Shown: positions 34,640 through 45,400, counted from the first letter of the stretch. The stretch: DNA of 64,000 nt from Paenibacillus auburnensis (GCF_927798115.1 NZ_CAKMMG010000002.1:248001-312000); one strand, 5' to 3'. The notes: generated by a model not told the origin, from the letters alone. Numbers and translations are program-made.

Positions 34640-35677
34640 CTATTCCTCCTGTTCCTGATTGCCTTGCACAAACTTAGGAATATGTACGCGGATCGTCGTT
34701 CCCGCTCCTTTGCGGCTGATAATCTCCACTTGTCCGCCCAGCTTTTCCGCACGCTCGCGCATCGTAGTCAGACCATAAGAGCCTTGCTTATGCTGCACAT
34801 GCTCAAACCCTTGGCCGTCATCGCTGATGCTGAGCACCACCTGCCGTGGCGCTTCACGCAGAGACAGACTGACCACCCTTGCTCCGGCATGCTTAACGAT
34901 ATTCGCCATGGACTCCTGGATAATCAGAAAAAGCTGATGCTCAATCGCCTCCGAGAGCTCCCCTTGCAGCTCTAGCTCCTTGACTCCCTTAAGCCCATTT
35001 TGCCGGCAGTAGTCCGGAAACCACTTCTCCAGTGCTTCAAACAGATTGCGGCCTTCCAGTTCTACCGGGCGCAGCTGGGCAATCAGAGCTCTCATCTGTT
35101 TCTGTGCCATTTGCGACATCGTAATGAGCTGATTCATTACCGTCATCCCATGCTCTTCATTCCGTTCCAGCACTTTAGGCAGCGAAGAAGCGGACATATG
35201 GATCGCGAACAGCTGCTGGCTCACCGTATCATGCAAATCACGGGCCATCCGCCTCCGCTCTTCCAGTACCGCGCTCTCCGCTGCCTTTTCCTTCTCAATT
35301 ACCTCTTGCTCACCCAGCCGCTGCAAAATCTGCATCTTGTTCTCAACCGTATCCATCATGATATTGAACTCGTGGTACACCCGGGCAAAAGACTGGTCAT
35401 CACTCTCCGGCATCCGGACGGAAAGATTACCTTTGGCTACCTGTAACATGTTCAGATCGAGATGGTCGATCCGGCGCTGAATCCGCTGTCCGGCCATGTA
35501 GCCGACCACAACATTGAACAGCACAATGCCAATACTCAGATACAGCCACATCCGGTAATCCACAACTTCGATGTAGTTAAGGCATGTCCCGGCATACACG
35601 AGCCCGGCAGCGACGCCTCCGCTAAGCAGGAAATAGAGCAGCAGCAGCCATTTGGTATTGCTGAAGATCGTCCCCAT
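34640..35677 (-). CDS. liaS: LiaS-type histidine kinase
   Basis: A 345-residue kinase with two helices (about residues 9-32 and 42-62) around a very short extracellular loop, a HAMP-like segment, a HisKA_3 domain (His149 in MARDLHDTVSQQLFAIHM) and an ATPase domain (DDGQGFEH, GSYGLTTMRERAEKLGG). The lack of a sensor domain fits an intramembrane-sensing kinase held inactive by LiaF, encoded 3 bases upstream. Confidence 0.92.
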   Translation of the reverse strand: MGTIFSNTKWLLLLYFLLSGGVAAGLVYAGTCLNYIEVVDYRMWLYLSIGIVLFNVVVGYMAGQRIQRRIDHLDLNMLQVAKGNLSVRMPESDDQSFARVYHEFNIMMDTVENKMQILQRLGEQEVIEKEKAAESAVLEERRRMARDLHDTVSQQLFAIHMSASSLPKVLERNEEHGMTVMNQLITMSQMAQKQMRALIAQLRPVELEGRNLFEALEKWFPDYCRQNGLKGVKELELQGELSEAIEHQLFLIIQESMANIVKHAGARVVSLSLREAPRQVVLSISDDGQGFEHVQHKQGSYGLTTMRERAEKLGGQVEIISRKGAGTTIRVHIPKFVQGNQEQEE

Positions 35678-35680
35678 CCG

Positions 35681-36766
35681 TTAACCCACCGTTTTAACCT
35701 TTATATCACCGATAAAAGCACTCACGTTAATCCGGACTTTTTTGCCTGCTTCCTTATAATATGGCGTCTTGCACTGTACGCTGCTCATGAAACCGCTGCG
35801 CGATTCCTCCAGCACCTGCATATCACCGATAAAGGAGCTGCTGTTCACAGAAACCCCAAGGTTCATATCATCCGGGATATAGACTTTAATGTCGCCGACA
35901 AATGCGGAGATATTAATTTTGGTCTCACCGTAAGGAATCTGCGCGTTTGTCAGGTCCAGCACAGTGTCCCCGATGAACTGCGAGATATTGGTGTGCTTCA
36001 GTTGAAAATGCTCCTTACCCATGTGCACATCACCGATAAATGCGGAACGGTTCGTTGTTTCCTTATGGTTACTCGCTTCATGAAATTCCTCATGCCATTC
36101 GCCGTGTCTGCGGGCATGACGTTCCTGGCGCTCCTGCCGTCTGCGTTCATGCCGTTCCCGGTTATCCTGCCAGCGGGCTTCCGATGCCGACTGAAAATAC
36201 CCCTTGTTTCCCTGATCCTGTTCATTCTCATCCGAATCTTCTTTATGCAGATATTTATTCCAATCGCGCTCACCGGCAGGTTTGCCGAATTTCTGTTCAA
36301 ACTGCTCATCCAGTGTGGATTCCAGCGGTTTCGGAGGCTCAGCATCAGGAGTTCCGGGTCCGGGCGGATAAAAGTTAGGTGGCGCTGGCGGTGCCGGAGG
36401 TACAGGTGGTGTATGGTCACGCGGCTTAAAGATAACAAACAGCCCGCCGCCAATCAGCATCACCGGAATCAGCATTTTGAAAAAATCACCGGCCGATACA
36501 TCGAACCACTCCAAATTGCGGCCCAGAAAATAAACCCCGAGCGCCATGAAGAAAAATCCCCAAAATGCGGACGAACCTTTCGAGCCGCGCTCGCCTGTAG
36601 AGAGAAAATTTTGTAACCCCATCCATATAAGAATGAGCGGCCAATAATCTGAAATCAGAGAACCTATACTAAAATCGGTATATCCCATCTGTCTCAGAAG
36701 AAACATCCAACCGAGTCCTATCAGGATCAAGCCGCCGAGAATCTGGCTGGTGAACCTTCTTTTCAT
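35681..36766 (-). CDS. liaF: LiaF-type inhibitor of the LiaRS system
   Basis: A 361-residue membrane protein: paired short hydrophobic helices in residues 8-110, a Pro-rich stretch (about 118-145), a long charged segment rich in Arg, His and Glu (about 150-235), and a C-terminal beta domain with repeated FIGD/FVGDI units (SAFIGDVH, SQFIGDTV, SAFVGDIKV, SSFIGDMQ, SAFIGDIKV), the hallmark of LiaF. LiaF keeps LiaS off without stress. The His/Arg-rich linker is longer than in Bacillus LiaF (about 240 residues in total). AAAGGAG precedes the ATG. Confidence 0.9.
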   Translation of the reverse strand: MKRRFTSQILGGLILIGLGWMFLLRQMGYTDFSIGSLISDYWPLILIWMGLQNFLSTGERGSKGSSAFWGFFFMALGVYFLGRNLEWFDVSAGDFFKMLIPVMLIGGGLFVIFKPRDHTPPVPPAPPAPPNFYPPGPGTPDAEPPKPLESTLDEQFEQKFGKPAGERDWNKYLHKEDSDENEQDQGNKGYFQSASEARWQDNRERHERRRQERQERHARRHGEWHEEFHEASNHKETTNRSAFIGDVHMGKEHFQLKHTNISQFIGDTVLDLTNAQIPYGETKINISAFVGDIKVYIPDDMNLGVSVNSSSFIGDMQVLEESRSGFMSSVQCKTPYYKEAGKKVRINVSAFIGDIKVKTVG

Positions 36767-36932
36767 CTGTCATTTCTCCTTTATTTGTGATGTCCACGTT
36801 TATCTGTTACTTATAGCCTTAGTCTACAACATCAACTGCGCTGCGAACAGCGGCGTGAGAAGTAAACTTGCCTCAGTCTCGGGACCGAGCTGTCACCCGA
36901 ATGAACGTATGGAAGATGCCTGATCTCCGTAA

Positions 36933-36975
36933 GCAGAAACGGATACCGTCCTATAAGGAAGGTATCCGTTTCTGC
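36933..36975. repeat. Perfect 15-bp inverted repeat between liaF and the SASP gene
   Basis: GCAGAAACGGATACC (36933-36947) is exactly complementary to 36961-36975, with an inner TCC/GGA pair. No T run on either side. The 36767-37152 gap otherwise holds the SASP terminator and no gene. Confidence 0.6.
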
Positions 36976-37022
36976 GAAAAATATAAAGGATATTTTATAG
37001 CGTACAACCTAAACTTTATCTC

Positions 37023-37071
37023 AAAAAAAGACTGCTCCGCAGCTCAGAACATGAGCATATAGCGGAACAGT
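37023..37071 (-). terminator. Intrinsic terminator after the SASP gene
   Basis: GACTGCTCCGC (37030-37040) pairs with GCGGAACAGTC (37062-37072) with one G-U; seven Ts follow on the minus strand. Confidence 0.8.
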
Positions 37072-37152
37072 CCAAATGTAGCATATCGGTGTAAGATTAA
37101 ACGTTCACAGCATTACTGCTGCGGTTATTGCAATGGTTTGAGAAAACACACC

Positions 37153-37353
37153 TTACTTCGTTGTGCCGTCATTTTCAACAGCAAACTCTGCATTGTATTT
37201 TTCATTCGGTGTTTTATAGTTTTCTTGTACCTTTTGCCCTGCTTTGGAGAATGTACCTTGCTGCGTTGCGCCGTCATTCTCTACAGCAAACTCCGCATTG
37301 TATTTTTCATTCGGTGTTTTATAGTTCTCTTGTACCTTTGATTTTTTAGCCAC
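37153..37353 (-). CDS. Gamma-type small acid-soluble spore protein
   Basis: A 66-residue protein made of two nearly identical copies of VQENYKTPNEKYNAEFAVEN separated by a Gln/Gly linker (GATQQGTFSKAGQK). AEFAVEN corresponds to the TEFASET germination-protease and repeat core of gamma-SASPs, which store amino acids for outgrowth. The duplication is also evident in DNA (about 37195-37250 and 37275-37330). It begins with GTG, AGGTG 7 bases upstream. Shorter and with different repeats from Bacillus SspE, so the assignment is by pattern. Confidence 0.78.
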   Translation of the reverse strand: MAKKSKVQENYKTPNEKYNAEFAVENDGATQQGTFSKAGQKVQENYKTPNEKYNAEFAVENDGTTK

Positions 37354-37486
37354 TGAATTTCACCTCCCTGTGTGTTCTCGGAAGAGGCACTTGCTTTGCC
37401 CCAGTCCGTATTATGGGAAGCTCAGGGCCGTATTATGCATCCCTAAGTGAAATAAATTTCAAGCTGTCAGCTTGGATATGGCTAGC

Positions 37487-38332
37487 CTAGATAATCTCTT
37501 CCAGCAGGTTTTGCGGAACTGTATTATAAGTTTGAATCGCTTTGCCTAAGTTCTTCAGCATGCTCTCCGTACATTTCCCGTTACCGCGTTTGATCAGCTG
37601 AACGACCACTGTTTTTTTGCCCCATTCCTTATACACCTGTTTGGTAGTGGCAAAATATAAGTCGATCTTCCGTCCCTTGATCGCTGAACCGGTATCCGCC
37701 ACCACAGCGTATCCGTAACCCGGGATATAAAGAATACTTCCCAGCGGCAGAACCTTGGGATCGGCAGCGATGGTAGAAACTGCATTTTTATCCCGGCGTA
37801 CTTTGACACCTGAGTAGGTAATGCCGTATTGCGGATGTTTGGCTGTTTTACCGGTTGACTCATAGCCTGCTGTATATCCCGTTGCCGTAACCTTCAGCGA
37901 AGTAATGATCTGCTCCGGTGCAGGTGCAGCTACCGTAACTGATGCAGGCTGCTTGGCAGCTGTATCCGTCTTCTTGCCGGAAGGTGCCGAAGTCGCTTTG
38001 GGTGCATTTGTTGCCGATGGTTGCTTAGCTCTTGAAGTGCCCCCGAGCTGGGAAGCCTCTGTATTTAGGGCCTCCTGTGAATATACAATGGCACGGCCTG
38101 TAGACTGCTGCTGCTCCGCTCCGCTTCTGCTTGTAAAGAAGGGTGAATCCTGTGTATTTTGGAAATTACCTGGCTTCATTGTGCTGACGCTTAGCTGACC
38201 TGCAGTGTCTGCCATCCCGCTGGCCTCTACTGACTTGCTTCCATAATCCGGATAGATACCGGCTGCAGTCAATACAAGTACCATCGTGACAATCAGACAC
38301 CAAAACCTCTGGCATAAGCCCATTTTGTTCAT
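37487..38332 (-). CDS. Secreted 3D-domain protein (peptidoglycan lytic type)
   Basis: A 281-residue protein with a signal peptide (residues 1-38, VEASGMA at the likely end), a Ser/Thr/Ala/Lys-rich linker (about 50-140) and a C-terminal 3D domain (about 150-265): [39 protein letters not shown]. The three Asp residues named for the fold are present. Similar domains in YuiC/YocH-type proteins cut glycan strands; enzymatic activity here is inferred. GGGGGAGG is 8 bases before ATG. Confidence 0.88.
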   Translation of the reverse strand: MNKMGLCQRFWCLIVTMVLVLTAAGIYPDYGSKSVEASGMADTAGQLSVSTMKPGNFQNTQDSPFFTSRSGAEQQQSTGRAIVYSQEALNTEASQLGGTSRAKQPSATNAPKATSAPSGKKTDTAAKQPASVTVAAPAPEQIITSLKVTATGYTAGYESTGKTAKHPQYGITYSGVKVRRDKNAVSTIAADPKVLPLGSILYIPGYGYAVVADTGSAIKGRKIDLYFATTKQVYKEWGKKTVVVQLIKRGNGKCTESMLKNLGKAIQTYNTVPQNLLEEII

Positions 38333-38476
38333 TTGTTAAACCTCCCCCTATTAGCGAAGGTTTCCCGTTTCACAAAATTTTATACATGAAGCACGATTCT
38401 TCGGCTTCACGAGGCTGATGACAGAGGTTTTTATTGGGTGGCTATTAGCCGGATTGCGGCAGAGCTCCCGGCAAAA

Positions 38477-40414
38477 TTAAATTACGCGGCCGGAAATTTC
38501 CGCATTCAGCGATTCGATAACTTCATCAAGCGGTTTCGCTCCGAGATCGCCTTCTCCGCGTTTGCGGATTGATACAGAACCGGCATTCATCTCATTCTCA
38601 CCGACTACGAACATATATGGTAGCTTCTCCAGCTGGGCTTCACGGATCTTATAGCCCATCTTCTCATTGCGCAGATCGACCTCAGCCCGGATGCCGCTCT
38701 TGAGCAGCTTCGCTTCGACTTCCTTGGCATAGTCATCAAAGGCTGAAGATACAGGTATAATCTTAACCTGCTGCGGTGACAGCCACAGTGGTAGGGAACC
38801 TGCAAAGTTCTCCAGCAGGAAAGCTACAAAACGTTCCATGGTACCAAGAATTCCGCGGTGCAATACGACCGGACGGTGCTTGTTACCATCATCGCCGACG
38901 TATTCCAGTTCAAAGCGCTCAGGGAGCAGGAAGTCGATTTGTACAGTAGACAGAGTTTCTTCCTTACCCAGCGCCGTGCGGATTTGTACATCCAGCTTCG
39001 GTCCGTAGAAGGCAGCTTCGCCTTCCGCTTCAAAGAACGGCAGACCCGCTTCTTCGGCTACCTCGCGCAGCATACGCTGTGCAGTTTCCCACATTTCATC
39101 GTTCTGGAAATACTTCTCTGTATCCTGCGGATCACGGTAGGACAAGCGGAAGCGGTAATCATGAATACCGAAATCGCTGTATACCTGTTTGATCAGCTCC
39201 AGCACGCGTTTGAATTCGCTCTTGATCTGATCCAGACGGCAGAAAATATGCGAGTCATTCAGCGTCATGGAGCGTACACGGTGCAAACCAGTCAACGCGC
39301 CGGACATTTCGTAGCGGTGCATCGTGCCCAGCTCAGCAATACGGATCGGCAGATCACGGTAGCTGTGCATCGAGCTCTTATAAATCATCATGTGATGCGG
39401 GCAGTTCATCGGACGAAGCACAAATTCTTCAGTGTCGATGACCATTTTAGGGAACATGTCTTCCTGGTAGTGCTCCCAGTGTCCGGAAGTCTTGTACAGC
39501 TCTACGTTACCTAGTACAGGAGTGTATACATGCTGATAACCAAGGCTTGCTTCCAGATCCACAATATAGCGTTCAAGAATACTGCGCAGCTTCGCGCCTT
39601 TTGGCAGCCAGATCGGCAAGCCTTGTCCAACCAGCTGGTTGAATGTGAAAATTTCCAGTTCTTTGCCCAGCTTGCGGTGGTCACGTTTTTTCGCTTCCTC
39701 CAGCAGGTGCAGATGCTCGTCCAGCTGTGCTTTTTTGATCCAGGCAGTACCGTATACACGCTGAAGCATTTTATTCTTGCTGTCTCCGCGCCAGTAAGCC
39801 CCGGCCACATTCATCAGCTTGAACACTTTGATCTTCGAAGTCGAAGGTACATGCGGACCGCGGCAGAGGTCGAAGAACTCGCCTTGTTCGTAAATTGAGA
39901 TCACGCTGTCTTCCGGCAGAGCCTCAATGAGTTCCAGCTTATAAGGATCGCCCAGTTCTCCAAAAATCTCAAGCGCTTCCTTACGGCTGACTTCTTTGCG
40001 CACAATCGGCAGATTCTCGTTAACGATGCGTTCCATTTCCTTCTCAATCTTCAGCAGATCCTCCGGATTAAGCGGATGCTCCAGGTCCATATCATAATAG
40101 AAGCCGTCCTCGATAACCGGACCTACCCCAAGCTTAACTTCCTTCGCACCGAACAGTCGTCTAACTGCCTGAGCCATCAAGTGCGCTGTACTGTGGCGCA
40201 TAACTTCAAGGCCTTCCGGGGAATCCAGGGTTACGATCTCCACCAGAGCGCCCTCCTCCAGAGGGGTCGACAAATCGACAACGACTCCATTGAGCTTACC
40301 TGCGGCTGCATTCTTGCGAAGTCCGCTGCTGATCGAAGCGGCTACATCCTCGATGCTGCTTCCGTTCTCATATTCCCGGACCGATCCGTCCGGCAGTTTA
40401 ATACTTACTGACAT
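38477..40414 (-). CDS. thrS: Threonyl-tRNA synthetase
   Basis: A 645-residue class II synthetase: TGS domain (residues 1-62, [14 protein letters not shown]), editing domain with the metal-binding H-x3-H ([12 protein letters not shown]), catalytic core ([15 protein letters not shown] with the zinc Cys, [19 protein letters not shown] split over motif 2, [21 protein letters not shown]) and anticodon-binding domain (about 545-645). It charges tRNA-Thr in the cytoplasm. A T-box leader controls it (see separate entry). AGGAGGAAC precedes the ATG. Confidence 0.96.
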   Translation of the reverse strand: MSVSIKLPDGSVREYENGSSIEDVAASISSGLRKNAAAGKLNGVVVDLSTPLEEGALVEIVTLDSPEGLEVMRHSTAHLMAQAVRRLFGAKEVKLGVGPVIEDGFYYDMDLEHPLNPEDLLKIEKEMERIVNENLPIVRKEVSRKEALEIFGELGDPYKLELIEALPEDSVISIYEQGEFFDLCRGPHVPSTSKIKVFKLMNVAGAYWRGDSKNKMLQRVYGTAWIKKAQLDEHLHLLEEAKKRDHRKLGKELEIFTFNQLVGQGLPIWLPKGAKLRSILERYIVDLEASLGYQHVYTPVLGNVELYKTSGHWEHYQEDMFPKMVIDTEEFVLRPMNCPHHMMIYKSSMHSYRDLPIRIAELGTMHRYEMSGALTGLHRVRSMTLNDSHIFCRLDQIKSEFKRVLELIKQVYSDFGIHDYRFRLSYRDPQDTEKYFQNDEMWETAQRMLREVAEEAGLPFFEAEGEAAFYGPKLDVQIRTALGKEETLSTVQIDFLLPERFELEYVGDDGNKHRPVVLHRGILGTMERFVAFLLENFAGSLPLWLSPQQVKIIPVSSAFDDYAKEVEAKLLKSGIRAEVDLRNEKMGYKIREAQLEKLPYMFVVGENEMNAGSVSIRKRGEGDLGAKPLDEVIESLNAEISGRVI

Positions 40415-40526
40415 TGTTGTTCCTCCTAAGGGATTGATTAGCCATCACTAATTACCGTGGCGAAAACTTCATTTGTTGAGCCCGCGCGCGGCGGCGGATT
40501 CTGCGGAACGGAAGAATCCACGCATA

Positions 40527-40781
40527 CAAAAAACACCCGTCCCGCAAAGGGACGAGTGATTGCACCCGTGGTTCCACCCAAATTCGATTCCAGTAACAGA
40601 ATCCTTCGTCAGCATGGAATAACGGCCATGAACCGGCGGTTCTTACAGTCCCGGGCAGACAACGTACCAGGAGTTCATAACCGCAGCTATAAAGGGGTAG
40701 ATCGAATGCCGGATACCGGAGGAAATTGCAGCCTTGTTCCCTCTCTCTGAAGCGGTCCTGAATCAACGATCCATATCTTTG
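40527..40781 (-). promoter_or_regulatory. T-box leader of thrS with apparent ACC (Thr) specifier
   Basis: On the minus strand the leader has a stem I base (AAAG/CTTT, then GATCG/CGATC) whose internal loop shows TACCCC, placing ACC at 40698-40696; an AGAGAG bulge; the T-box motif TGGGTGGAACCACG (40580-40567) with TGGA to pair with the tRNA acceptor end; and a terminator (40535-40543 with 40549-40557) followed by six Ts. Uncharged tRNA-Thr is expected to stabilise the antiterminator. Confidence 0.88.
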
Positions 40782-40810
40782 TCGAAGCTGTTAACGTGAA
40801 TTATGGAGTA

Positions 40811-40839
40811 ATTATAAATCTGTCGCCAGCTTCCGTCAA
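40811..40839 (-). promoter_or_regulatory. thrS promoter
   Basis: On the minus strand TTGACG (40834-40839), 17 bases, TATAAT (40811-40816), placing the transcript start about 25 bases before stem I of the T-box. Confidence 0.82.
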
Positions 40840-40909
40840 GCCTGACGGCGGTCGACATTCAAAATATGACATTCAAGCAGCTTAGCGCAGGTGAAGTTTC
40901 CTGTACCAG

Positions 40910-41083
40910 TCACTCCTCTTCCCGGCTTTTTTTGCCCGGCAAGCGGCCCGCCCGCTTCAAAGACTCACGCAGCAAGTATTCAATATGTCCGTTAACGCTG
41001 CGAAACTCCTCTCCCGCCCAGCGTTCCAACGCTTCGTGCAGCTCAGGATCGATCCGCAGCGGAAAGCTTTTTTTGGCCGCCAT
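40910..41083 (-). CDS. Small ribbon-helix-helix (Arc/HicB-like) protein
   Basis: A 57-residue basic protein, [22 protein letters not shown] onwards: a beta strand (SFPLRI) then two helices, the ribbon-helix-helix pattern of Arc, MetJ and many antitoxins. The start at 41083 is taken because GAGG lies 10 bases upstream; the frame continues to 41149 inside the SPFH gene. It begins 13 bases after the SPFH stop, so the two are an operon. No toxin gene is adjacent; an autoregulator or DNA-binding partner of the SPFH protein is possible. Confidence 0.72.
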   Translation of the reverse strand: MAAKKSFPLRIDPELHEALERWAGEEFRSVNGHIEYLLRESLKRAGRLPGKKSREEE

Positions 41084-41096
41084 AATGGACCGTCCT

Positions 41097-41939
41097 CTAG
41101 TACAACGAGCCGGCGTTGATGACCGGACTCGCTCCGCGCTCCGACACAATCGCCACCATCAGATTGTTGATCATTGCCGCTTTGCGTTCTTCGTCGAGCT
41201 CCACCACACCGCTCTCTTTAAGCTGGCGGATAGCCATATCCACCATGCCGACTGCACCTTCCACAATAATCTGCCGCGCAGAGAGAATCGCAGAAGCCTG
41301 CTGGCGCTGCAGCATGGTGCTGGCAATTTCAGTTGAATACGCTAAATGGGTCAGACGTGCTTCAATCACTTCTACCCCGGACAAGGAGAGGCGTTCCTGC
41401 AGTTCCGTTGCCAGCTCTTTGGCAATTTCGTCAGCGTTGGCCCGCAGCGACATCCCGGACTCGTTAAAGTTGTCATACGGATATTTACTGGCTACATGAC
41501 GCAGCGCTGTCTCACTCTGGATTTCCACAAAGGCCATGTATTTATCGACATCGAACAGCGCCTTAGCGGAGTTGATGACTTTGAAAACAATTACTGCTGC
41601 AATCTCAATCGGATTTCCCTCTACATCATTCACCTTAAGCTTAACACTGTTGAAGTTGCGTACCCGAAGGGACACTGTCTTGCGGATACTAAAAGGAATA
41701 ACTGCCCATAAACCGCTGTGCACAATGGTTCCGACGTATTGCCCGAAGAATGTTACCACAACCGACTTATTGGGCTGTACCACACTAATACTGGTGCACA
41801 ACACCGAAGCAAGGACAAAAAGAATAATCGGCACCGTGATATACGCCTGAACTGCTCCGTAAACCCCGCCTCCGATACAAATGGCGATCAGTGCAATCAC
41901 CCAGAAACCACTTACCGGACGCAATACTTTTTCTTTCAT
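41097..41939 (-). CDS. SPFH/Band 7 (stomatin-like) membrane protein
   Basis: A 280-residue protein with two N-terminal hydrophobic helices (about residues 12-30 and 33-52) and an SPFH domain ([46 protein letters not shown] split at the usual position) followed by an Ala/Glu-rich helical segment ([23 protein letters not shown]). Such proteins form oligomeric membrane microdomain scaffolds. It precedes and probably shares a transcript with the ribbon-helix-helix gene. Cargo unknown. Confidence 0.88.
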   Translation of the reverse strand: MKEKVLRPVSGFWVIALIAICIGGGVYGAVQAYITVPIILFVLASVLCTSISVVQPNKSVVVTFFGQYVGTIVHSGLWAVIPFSIRKTVSLRVRNFNSVKLKVNDVEGNPIEIAAVIVFKVINSAKALFDVDKYMAFVEIQSETALRHVASKYPYDNFNESGMSLRANADEIAKELATELQERLSLSGVEVIEARLTHLAYSTEIASTMLQRQQASAILSARQIIVEGAVGMVDMAIRQLKESGVVELDEERKAAMINNLMVAIVSERGASPVINAGSLY

Positions 41940-42130
41940 AATGGCACCTCCATAAGATATGTATTTGATATAATTATGATATCACTTTTGGATTTATATG
42001 TAAATGGATTCTGTGAATTTTTTTGTGCTCGATCCCACAAACATCACTGCATTTCCCCCGACACTCTTCTATACTACAAATCTAAGAAGTCATTCTTTCA
42101 ATTAAAATTATAGGGTTAGGAAGTGTACAC

Positions 42131-42313
42131 ATGAGTGTAAAAGATCAGGTGCTGGATATTCTCAAAGCTTCAGCAAATCCGCTCAGCGCAGGCGAAGTAG
42201 AAAAGCTCTCCGGACTGGAACGTAAAGCCATCGACAAGGCTTTTACAGAGCTTAAGAAGGAAAGCGCAATTGTTTCTCCGGTCCGCTGCAAATGGGAAGC
42301 TGCTGTAAAATAA
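42131..42313 (+). CDS. Small winged-helix-like protein
   Basis: A 60-residue protein with the helix-turn-helix pattern DQVLDILKASANPLSAGEVEKLSGLERKAIDKAF (given here over its two helices) followed by a short beta wing (SAIVSPVRCKWEA). It has the size of a single winged-helix module without effector domain. TTAGGAAGTG lies shortly before the ATG, and an intrinsic terminator follows. Function unknown; possibly a DNA-binding accessory protein. Confidence 0.75.
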   Translation: MSVKDQVLDILKASANPLSAGEVEKLSGLERKAIDKAFTELKKESAIVSPVRCKWEAAVK

Positions 42314-42334
42314 AATGGCTTACAGGCAAGAAAT

Positions 42335-42369
42335 GTGAAAGGCCCGGTGTGATACGCACCGGGCTTTTT
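42335..42369 (+). terminator. Intrinsic terminator after the winged-helix gene
   Basis: GCCCGGTG (42342-42349) and CACCGGGC (42357-42364) with outer TGTGAAA/TTTCACA pairing and a TTTTT run. Confidence 0.85.
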
Positions 42370-42469
42370 CACATGAGCAACGAAACTGCATTTAATGAAG
42401 ATAATAAAAAAGATGCTCCGCCAGCCATCCGGAGATGACTGACGAAACACCTTTTGTACAATTGAAAGA

Positions 42470-45400
42470 TTAGGAAGCTTTGTTATTCAGCATACGATAA
42501 ATAATGACTGCAGCTTGCGCACGGTTCGCGATCGCTTTCGGTGCGAATTTACCGCCGTCTACACCATTTACAATTCCCGCCTGAGTCAGCTTTGCAACAG
42601 CTTCCTGAGCGTAAGAGGCAATGGAGGACTTATCAGCAAATTGTCCAAGGGCTGCCGAAGTGTCAATCTTAGGCAATTGAGCTCCAAGAGCATTAACGAT
42701 CATAATCGCCATTTCTTCGCGGGTTATTTCACGTCCCGGTTCGAATTTGCCGTTTCCGGAGCCTTTGACAAGGCCCGCTTGGACAGCAGCAGCGATAGAG
42801 TCGGTATACCATGCTCCCTGCTTCACATCCTTGAAGCTTGCGGATGGACCGGAGTTGCTCAGGTTCAGAGCACGAACGAGCATCGTAACAAATTCAGCAC
42901 GGGTAACGTTCTTCATTGGTGCGAAGTTACCGTCCTCAAGTCCCTTCAAGATCCCTTTTGCAGCCAGGGAGGTGATGGCTTCTTGAGCCCATACCACCTT
43001 GCTCAGATCCTTGAACGGTACTGCCGAAGGAACCGGCTTCACTGTTGGTGCCGGTGTTGCCGAAGGAGCAGGGCTTGTTGTTGGTGCCGGTGTTGCAGTT
43101 GGTGTTACTGTTCCGCCTGGGATGGCTACAGGAGGCTTCACATTATTCGTAATACGGCCTTCGATTTTGGCTGTAATGGCGCCGCCTTTGAATGTGTCTA
43201 CGATGTAATCATAGAATACATCCAGATCGATCGGACCGGCCAGCGGGTTTTTGTCTTGAGTCAGCACGATGTAGTTGTCTCCACCGGCAGCCATAAAGTT
43301 GTTGACGACTGCGGTGTAGGTCTGCGTCATGCTGATTGGTGTGCCGTCAGCTTTGGTCAGGCTGGCAATCCGCTGATCAACCGGCAGATACATATTAGCT
43401 GTATACTTCAGGCCGGAAATTTGCAGGGTTTTCGTATCCGGCGTTCCGTCAGCCTTCACAGCCCATTGCTGCTGCAGCAGGGTTTTGATCTGCTCACCGG
43501 TAAGCTTCAGCTTCACGAGTGTGTTGCCGAACGGCTGGATTTTGGCCAGATCGCCGAAAGATACATTTCCCTTCGGAAGATCGGCACGGATACCGCCCGG
43601 ATTCATAAAGGCGAAATCAGCAGTAGGGACTCCATCGCCGAAATCTGCCTGCCGCATAGCGTCAGCAATCAGGTTGCCCAGGGCAGCCTCATTGTTGTAA
43701 ACATCGGTACGGGTGATTGTGCCGTCAGTTGTACCTACAGGAAGCGTCAGCTCAGGATGCAGAGCCAAGTACTTGTTCACCAGAGCTACCGTCTCAGGAT
43801 CTGGTGTTACACCCTCTTGGAAAGTTTTAGTAACAGTTGCAGACTTCGCTTTAACATCACCTGTGTTGTGGTCAATAATCAGCTTAATATCTTCAAATGC
43901 CGAACCGTAAGAGTAAGCCTGAACTACCAGCTTACCGTTCACAGTATCGTTAGCATAACCGTGATTATCTCCGGCCACGATCACATCAACCGGCGAGTCA
44001 GCCGGCAGGGCTTTGGCCAGATCAGCCGCTTCACCTGTTGTTACAAAGCCTGAAGTTGCATCGCCTTTAGTTGTAGCAGGATCATGGGCAAGCACAATGA
44101 TCGTCTCTACACCTTTTTGCTTAAGCTCTTTTGCATATTTCTCAATTGCTGCCACTTCTTCCGAAGCAGACAGGAAGTTTACACCTACCAGGCCGGAAGG
44201 GGCTACCTTGCTAGGTGTCGCCTTTGTTACAACGCCGATAAATCCGATTTTTACGCCGCCTACTTCTTTAATGACGTAAGGATTGATGATCGGTTGTTTG
44301 TAAGTACTGTCTACCACATTGGCATTGATGTAATCAAAATCAGCACCAGCATGGGTTATTTTACTGTTCTTAGGATCAACACCACCGAAAATCTGTGTTT
44401 TCAGTGCTGGAACACCTTGGTCAAACTCATGGTTACCCAGTGTTCCGACATCAAATCCCATCATGTTCATCCACACATGTGTTGGCTCATCACGTTCAAG
44501 TGAGGACACTGGAGCGGATGCACCAACGGAATCCCCGTTGTGGAACAGTAGCGAATTCGTATATTTAGCACGTGCTTCTTTCAGGTAAGTTGCGAGAATC
44601 GCAGCCGTACCCGCATTTTTGCCGTCCATAATCGAAGTAGTATCCAATTGACCGTGGAAGTCATTGATCCCCAGCAAGTGAACCTCAACATCCTGGGTTG
44701 GTTTCACCGGTGTTTCTTTCAGATTAAGGCCGTAAACCTCAAAGCCCTTCGCATCTTTAACACCAGTATCCGTCATATTGCCCGGCAGTACAGCCGTCGC
44801 TTTAGGAGAAGAAGTGAAGGTAACATTCACATTTCCCTTGATTGGTGCAATCGACCAGTTGCCGTCTGCAGTCGGGTCAACCGTACCAGCTTCTCTGATG
44901 TAGTCCATCAGCACCTGGCGGTTTTCCATTTGGGAATCGATTATCATAGGCGAACCCTTAACGCCAGGGAAGTTACCGCCGCCGCTCGCGCGGTAGTTAT
45001 TAGTAACAACTACGAATTTCTGGTTCAAATCAAGCGGTTTTCCACCGTAAGTTACGCTGGTTACCCGGCTGGAGGATGCATCGTTGATCGTACCGTCCGG
45101 TTTGTATTTCGCGTTCTTAGTTACGTCAATAGTGTATTGAACACCGTCAATTACGTCGAAGTTGAAAACTTGGAATCCGGAGTTCAGCAGAGGCTGCGGT
45201 GTGGAAATTGCCGGTTTGATCCGGTTAAATGCACCCGCACTCATTTCGATCCAATTTTTCACTGTCTCGCCGTTAACAACAATTGCCTTCAGCGTATTGT
45301 CATACAAGTACAAGTCGCTTGCACTGGCGATAGTCAGATTCCCTTCGTTAATCTCAGTGTACTCTGCCGGACCATTGCGTCCAGCCTTAAACGGAGCACC

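Noticed and set aside
35462..36616. A 384-codon plus-strand frame opposite liaF and liaS
   Set aside because: Antisense to two clearly identified genes; no family features.
36875..36892. LiaR-box candidate (CTCGG-GA-CCGAG) upstream of liaF
   Set aside because: A small palindrome is present, but I cannot match it reliably to the LiaR consensus and it is over 100 bases from liaF.
38333..38476. A c-di-AMP or other riboswitch upstream of the 3D-domain gene
   Set aside because: Such genes often have one, but the leader is short and lacks the conserved ydaO blocks; only weak hairpins are seen.
42515..44053. A 512-codon plus-strand frame opposite the nucleotidase gene (also 44648-45988)
   Set aside because: Antisense shadows of the SLH-anchored nucleotidase; unusual Cys/Arg-rich translations without motifs.
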